A stretch of DNA of 64,000 nucleotides, from NCBI GenBank assembly GCA_029945945.1, contig JAQSDM010000005.1, positions 682,001 to 746,000 of the forward strand, given 5' to 3'. Positions 61,751 through 64,000 of this stretch are shown here, piece after piece. Origin of the DNA: Algoriphagus sp. GTDB taxonomy: Bacteria > Bacteroidota > Bacteroidia > Cytophagales > Cyclobacteriaceae. The translations under genes and the position numbers were made by a program. Within the stretch, counting starts at the first letter, position 1; the number at the start of each line of letters is the position of its first letter. The notes under the pieces are model-generated. The model saw nothing but the letters and a program-made list of their open reading frames with translations, was not told where the DNA came from and made no database searches.

Positions 61751-62317
61751 TCAACCCACTTTTATCCCATATTTTCCAAGCAAACCCGGTAACCCATCCA
61801 AGTCAAATCGAGCGCCTTTGATGCGATTGAGTTCCGGATCGAGTCGGTAGCCTTGGGCATTCCGAAAGTCGGTTTTTTCTAAAACAGTGCGACTAAAAAC
61901 AGCACCGCTCAGATCTGAGCCCTGGAAATCGGCGGAACTCAAATCAGCTTGGGTAAAATCCGATTCGAGCATCCGACAGTTTATGAATTTTGACTTTTTG
62001 AGTTGCAGATTGTAAAAACTGCAGTAGTCCAGTTGACAGGATTGAAAACTAAACTCCAGCAAAAATGGATTGGCTGCATGAAAGTGGATGCCAAGCATTT
62101 TGCATCCTTCAAACCTGATGTTGCGAAAGGCAACTCCCGGTACTTTGAGATTACTCAGATCACAGTTTTTGAACGAACAGTTTTCAAAACTGAATCCATT
62201 CAGGTTCAACCCGGAAAACTTGCACTGGAGGAATTGACAATTGTCGTAGTCTCCGGGAGCTAGTGAGGTAATGGAGAAATCCTGGCTTTGGAAAATTTGG
62301 TCGGAGAAATAGGGCAT
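61751..62317 (-). CDS. Pentapeptide repeat protein (Qnr-like)
   Basis: 188 aa. A-(N/D)-L-x-x type repeats run from about residue 25 to 155: FSGLNLNGFSFENCSFKNCD, LSNLKVPGVAFRNIRFEGCK, SDFTQADLSSADFQGSDLSG. They would fold into a right-handed quadrilateral beta-helix. A non-repeat loop at about 75-90 interrupts the helix, as in QnrB/MfpA. Such proteins can mimic B-form DNA and protect gyrase from quinolones or toxins. Whether this one binds gyrase is unknown. Stand-alone gene between a toxin-antitoxin-like pair and a creatininase-like gene. Confidence 0.88.
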   Translation of the reverse strand: MPYFSDQIFQSQDFSITSLAPGDYDNCQFLQCKFSGLNLNGFSFENCSFKNCDLSNLKVPGVAFRNIRFEGCKMLGIHFHAANPFLLEFSFQSCQLDYCSFYNLQLKKSKFINCRMLESDFTQADLSSADFQGSDLSGAVFSRTVLEKTDFRNAQGYRLDPELNRIKGARFDLDGLPGLLGKYGIKVG

Positions 62318-62398
62318 ATAAGCAGTCAGTCGCAGTATTCAGTGATCAGTAAATTGGGAAATGCAATAGACTTTTCATTTCTCTCGTATTTCGTAATT

Positions 62399-63226
62399 CT
62401 AAAGTCCTGCCAAATCCCATTTACGAATTGTCTCTTTGATCAGTCCGGCAACTTTAGCATTCACTTTTTTGAAGTATTCATCCGCCTGCGCCTGATTGAA
62501 ATTTGGATAGCCCTGACCTTCCTGATACAATCCGATCGAGGAAGGGAACGGTACCGCTGACCAGGTTCCGGTTTTCGGATAGGCAGTTGCCATGTCGGCA
62601 TTGTAGCGCTCTTTGTGCACCAGAGTCGGATCGATCGCCTGGATGTAAGCGGTCTCATTTAGTCCGGCGTGACCGCCATCTTCTTTGAAAACTTCCAGCG
62701 TCACATCCGATGCATACGACCACCAGTTGATCACAAGCGTACGAACGCCCAATTCATTGGCAACTTCCGCAGCTACAGCCTGAAGTATGGCAGTTTGTCC
62801 GCCTCCATGACCATTGAGGATGATGATGTTTTTGAAACCATTTTTTGCAAGGCCTTTCAAAATATCCCGAATGAACGGTCTGTAAGCTTCTTCGGTAATC
62901 TGAAAAGCTCCCGGGAAAGCAGCCATGCTTCCGGTGATTCCATAATTCAACGTCGGAGCAATCATTGCATTCAGCTCGTCCGCCATTGCTTTTGCCATGG
63001 CAGATGGAGCTGTATTGTCAGCGCCGTTATTGACTACACCATGAGGTTCAAGTGTTCCTGTGGGAAGGAGAACCGTATTGATTTTCCCGGGGACAAACTC
63101 CGCAAACTCCATCCAATTCACCCGATCCATTTCGCGGGTAGAGATAGAGTTCTGAGCTTTCAGGTCAATAGAAAACGAAAGAAAAAGACAAAGAAAAAAG
63201 ATGAAAGAGCGAATCATAAGTTTCAT
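62399..63226 (-). CDS. Secreted creatininase-family amidohydrolase
   Basis: 275 aa with a signal peptide (ending LKAQ, residue 25). The creatininase fold is shown by TVLLPTGTLEPHGVVNNGAD (metal Glu/His and Asp), IIILNGHGGGQTAILQAVAA and EDGGHAGLNETA. The family hydrolyses amide or lactam bonds with two metals and includes creatinine amidohydrolases and MftE-type peptidases. Known members are mostly cytoplasmic; export is characteristic of a Bacteroidota subset. Substrate unknown. Reads alone. Confidence 0.88.
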   Translation of the reverse strand: MKLMIRSFIFFLCLFLSFSIDLKAQNSISTREMDRVNWMEFAEFVPGKINTVLLPTGTLEPHGVVNNGADNTAPSAMAKAMADELNAMIAPTLNYGITGSMAAFPGAFQITEEAYRPFIRDILKGLAKNGFKNIIILNGHGGGQTAILQAVAAEVANELGVRTLVINWWSYASDVTLEVFKEDGGHAGLNETAYIQAIDPTLVHKERYNADMATAYPKTGTWSAVPFPSSIGLYQEGQGYPNFNQAQADEYFKKVNAKVAGLIKETIRKWDLAGL

Positions 63227-63315
63227 GGGACCGGTTAATGAAATGAGGAATCGTGAAAATAAGTGAAAAAATTAAACCGGTTGGGAAGAAAATATGAAGC
63301 CTCTATTTTAAAAAA

Positions 63316-63352
63316 TGAAAAAGCCCTTCTGGTTTATCAGAAGGGCCTTTTC
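63316..63352 (-). terminator. Rho-independent terminator after the lipoprotein gene
   Basis: Minus strand GCCCTTCTG-ATAAAC-CAGAAGGGC (63346-63323), a perfect 9-bp stem followed by TTTTTC and an A/T-rich tail. It lies just after the stop at 63357. Confidence 0.92.
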
Positions 63353-63356
63353 AGCT

Positions 63357-63968
63357 TTAATCCTCTCCGCATTCCACATTCGGATTAAACTTCGTAAAAA
63401 TGCCGGAAGGATTGTTTTTCCAAACCCAGGCGTGAAGTTGATAGTTGGGAAATGGGAGAACTTGAGTATCATAATCAAATTCCTGACTTCCAAAAAAGGG
63501 CGGGTTTTCATTTTCAAAGTCCCAAGCCGAAGCAACTACGATGAACTCAACACCCACCAGTTTCATATTTCCTTCTTTGTCCATTTCATAAAGAAGGGCT
63601 TCTGGTTGGGTGGGGTCAAAGACTCCATCCACAATGCCAAAATTGACATAGTGATAACCCATTCCTCCAAGGGTGGGATGGGAAACGCATTCCGACCCTA
63701 AGGAATATCCGGTATCTTCTGCAACTTCGATTCTATGATATTCTGCAGTAGCACCCCGAAGATCTGCCAACATATTGAGCGTGGTGGGATCCATTCTCAG
63801 GTTTTCCAAAGGGTTGGCAAAAGGTTCATTAATTGCTTTTTCAAGATCCGAACTGGGATCTAACGGGAGGGAGGGATTGCTGCTTTCAGAGATACAGCTT
63901 GATTGGGCCACAATTGCTATCAGAATCAGCAAAATGCCCCATGGAATTTTTGAAGACGTGTTCTTCAT
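63357..63968 (-). CDS. Lipoprotein of unknown function
   Basis: 203 aa. A signal peptide of about 24 residues ends in a lipobox (SSC). The mature protein has ATAEYHRIEVAEDTGYSLGS followed by a Cys-containing pair (Cys113, Cys200). GMGYHYVNFGIVDGVFDPTQ, VVASAWDFENENPPFFGSQE and LPFPNYQLHAWVWKNNPSGI follow. The combination of HYV and the WVWKNNPSGIFTKFNP ending occurs in Bacteroidota and actinobacterial secreted proteins of unknown role. Stand-alone with its own terminator. Confidence 0.75.
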   Translation of the reverse strand: MKNTSSKIPWGILLILIAIVAQSSCISESSNPSLPLDPSSDLEKAINEPFANPLENLRMDPTTLNMLADLRGATAEYHRIEVAEDTGYSLGSECVSHPTLGGMGYHYVNFGIVDGVFDPTQPEALLYEMDKEGNMKLVGVEFIVVASAWDFENENPPFFGSQEFDYDTQVLPFPNYQLHAWVWKNNPSGIFTKFNPNVECGED

Positions 63969-64000
63969 TGGTTTTTGGGTTTTGGTGTAGGAAAGAAGGG

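Overview
The window reads as chromosomal DNA from a Bacteroidota bacterium, most likely a Cyclobacteriaceae / Algoriphagus-like member. This is inferred from several things. Candidate promoters carry the Bacteroidota -7 box TAnnTTTG and there are few Shine-Dalgarno sites. The gene families are typical of the phylum: DUF6266, DUF4221, DUF6503-like, a CusA-TolC fusion, secreted DUF1080 and secreted GH130. Many N-termini are lipoproteins or end in an AQ signal-peptide cleavage site. No rRNA, tRNA, IS element or CRISPR array was found.

Region 1 (about 1-14,000) is a defence / mobile-type island. It begins with the tail of an HTH regulator. A compact toxin-antitoxin-chaperone (TAC) module follows: RelE/HigB-like toxin, Xre antitoxin with a long tail, and SecB-like chaperone. 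An Xre-ImmA/IrrE metallopeptidase faces a second Xre regulator across a repeat-rich promoter region. Next is a very AT-rich three-gene cassette of unknown function (a 289 aa protein, a Zn-ribbon protein and a two-helix membrane protein). A complete type I restriction-modification operon (hsdR-hsdM-hsdS plus a membrane-anchored extra gene) and a small unknown membrane pair complete it. A 0.7 kb gene-free stretch and a DUF6266 gene mark its right edge.

Region 2 (14,800-31,160) is mostly housekeeping and metabolism. It holds ligA with an unusual in-frame insertion of roughly 150 residues, a PH-like membrane protein, a TetR regulator, metG, a CPA1 K+/H+ antiporter, and the four-gene Anbu proteasome-homologue operon (ATP-grasp, alpha-E, Anbu, transglutaminase). 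A DUF6503-like lipoprotein, a PepSY_TM protein and a secreted GH130 enzyme follow.

Region 3 (31,160-41,900) looks like one regulon. An operon encodes a polyprenyl-phosphate sugar transferase, a double LAB_N-ArnT fusion and an OmpR-type two-component system. It is followed by a CusA-TolC fusion and its CusB-like adaptor. Both transcription units are preceded by TTAAG-type direct repeats at an exact 11-bp period, placed almost identically relative to a -7 box. This predicts that the response regulator activates both itself with lipid A modification and metal efflux.

Region 4 (42,000-56,400) holds secreted phosphatase/phosphodiesterase genes, a TMTC-like TPR membrane protein, and a minus-strand glycan operon that includes a BKACE enzyme. 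It also has an OmpA/glycine-zipper lipoprotein, a truncated haemoglobin, a bestrophin-like channel, a CotH-like secreted protein, and DUF1080 and DUF4221 proteins.

Region 5 (56,400-64,000) holds a RES-Xre toxin-antitoxin pair. It sits between a decayed copy of the 3' end of dnaE2 and the intact dnaE2 gene. Then come a DUF4160-DUF2442 pair, a pentapeptide-repeat protein, a secreted creatininase-family protein and a lipoprotein. Several minus-strand genes have clear hairpin terminators.
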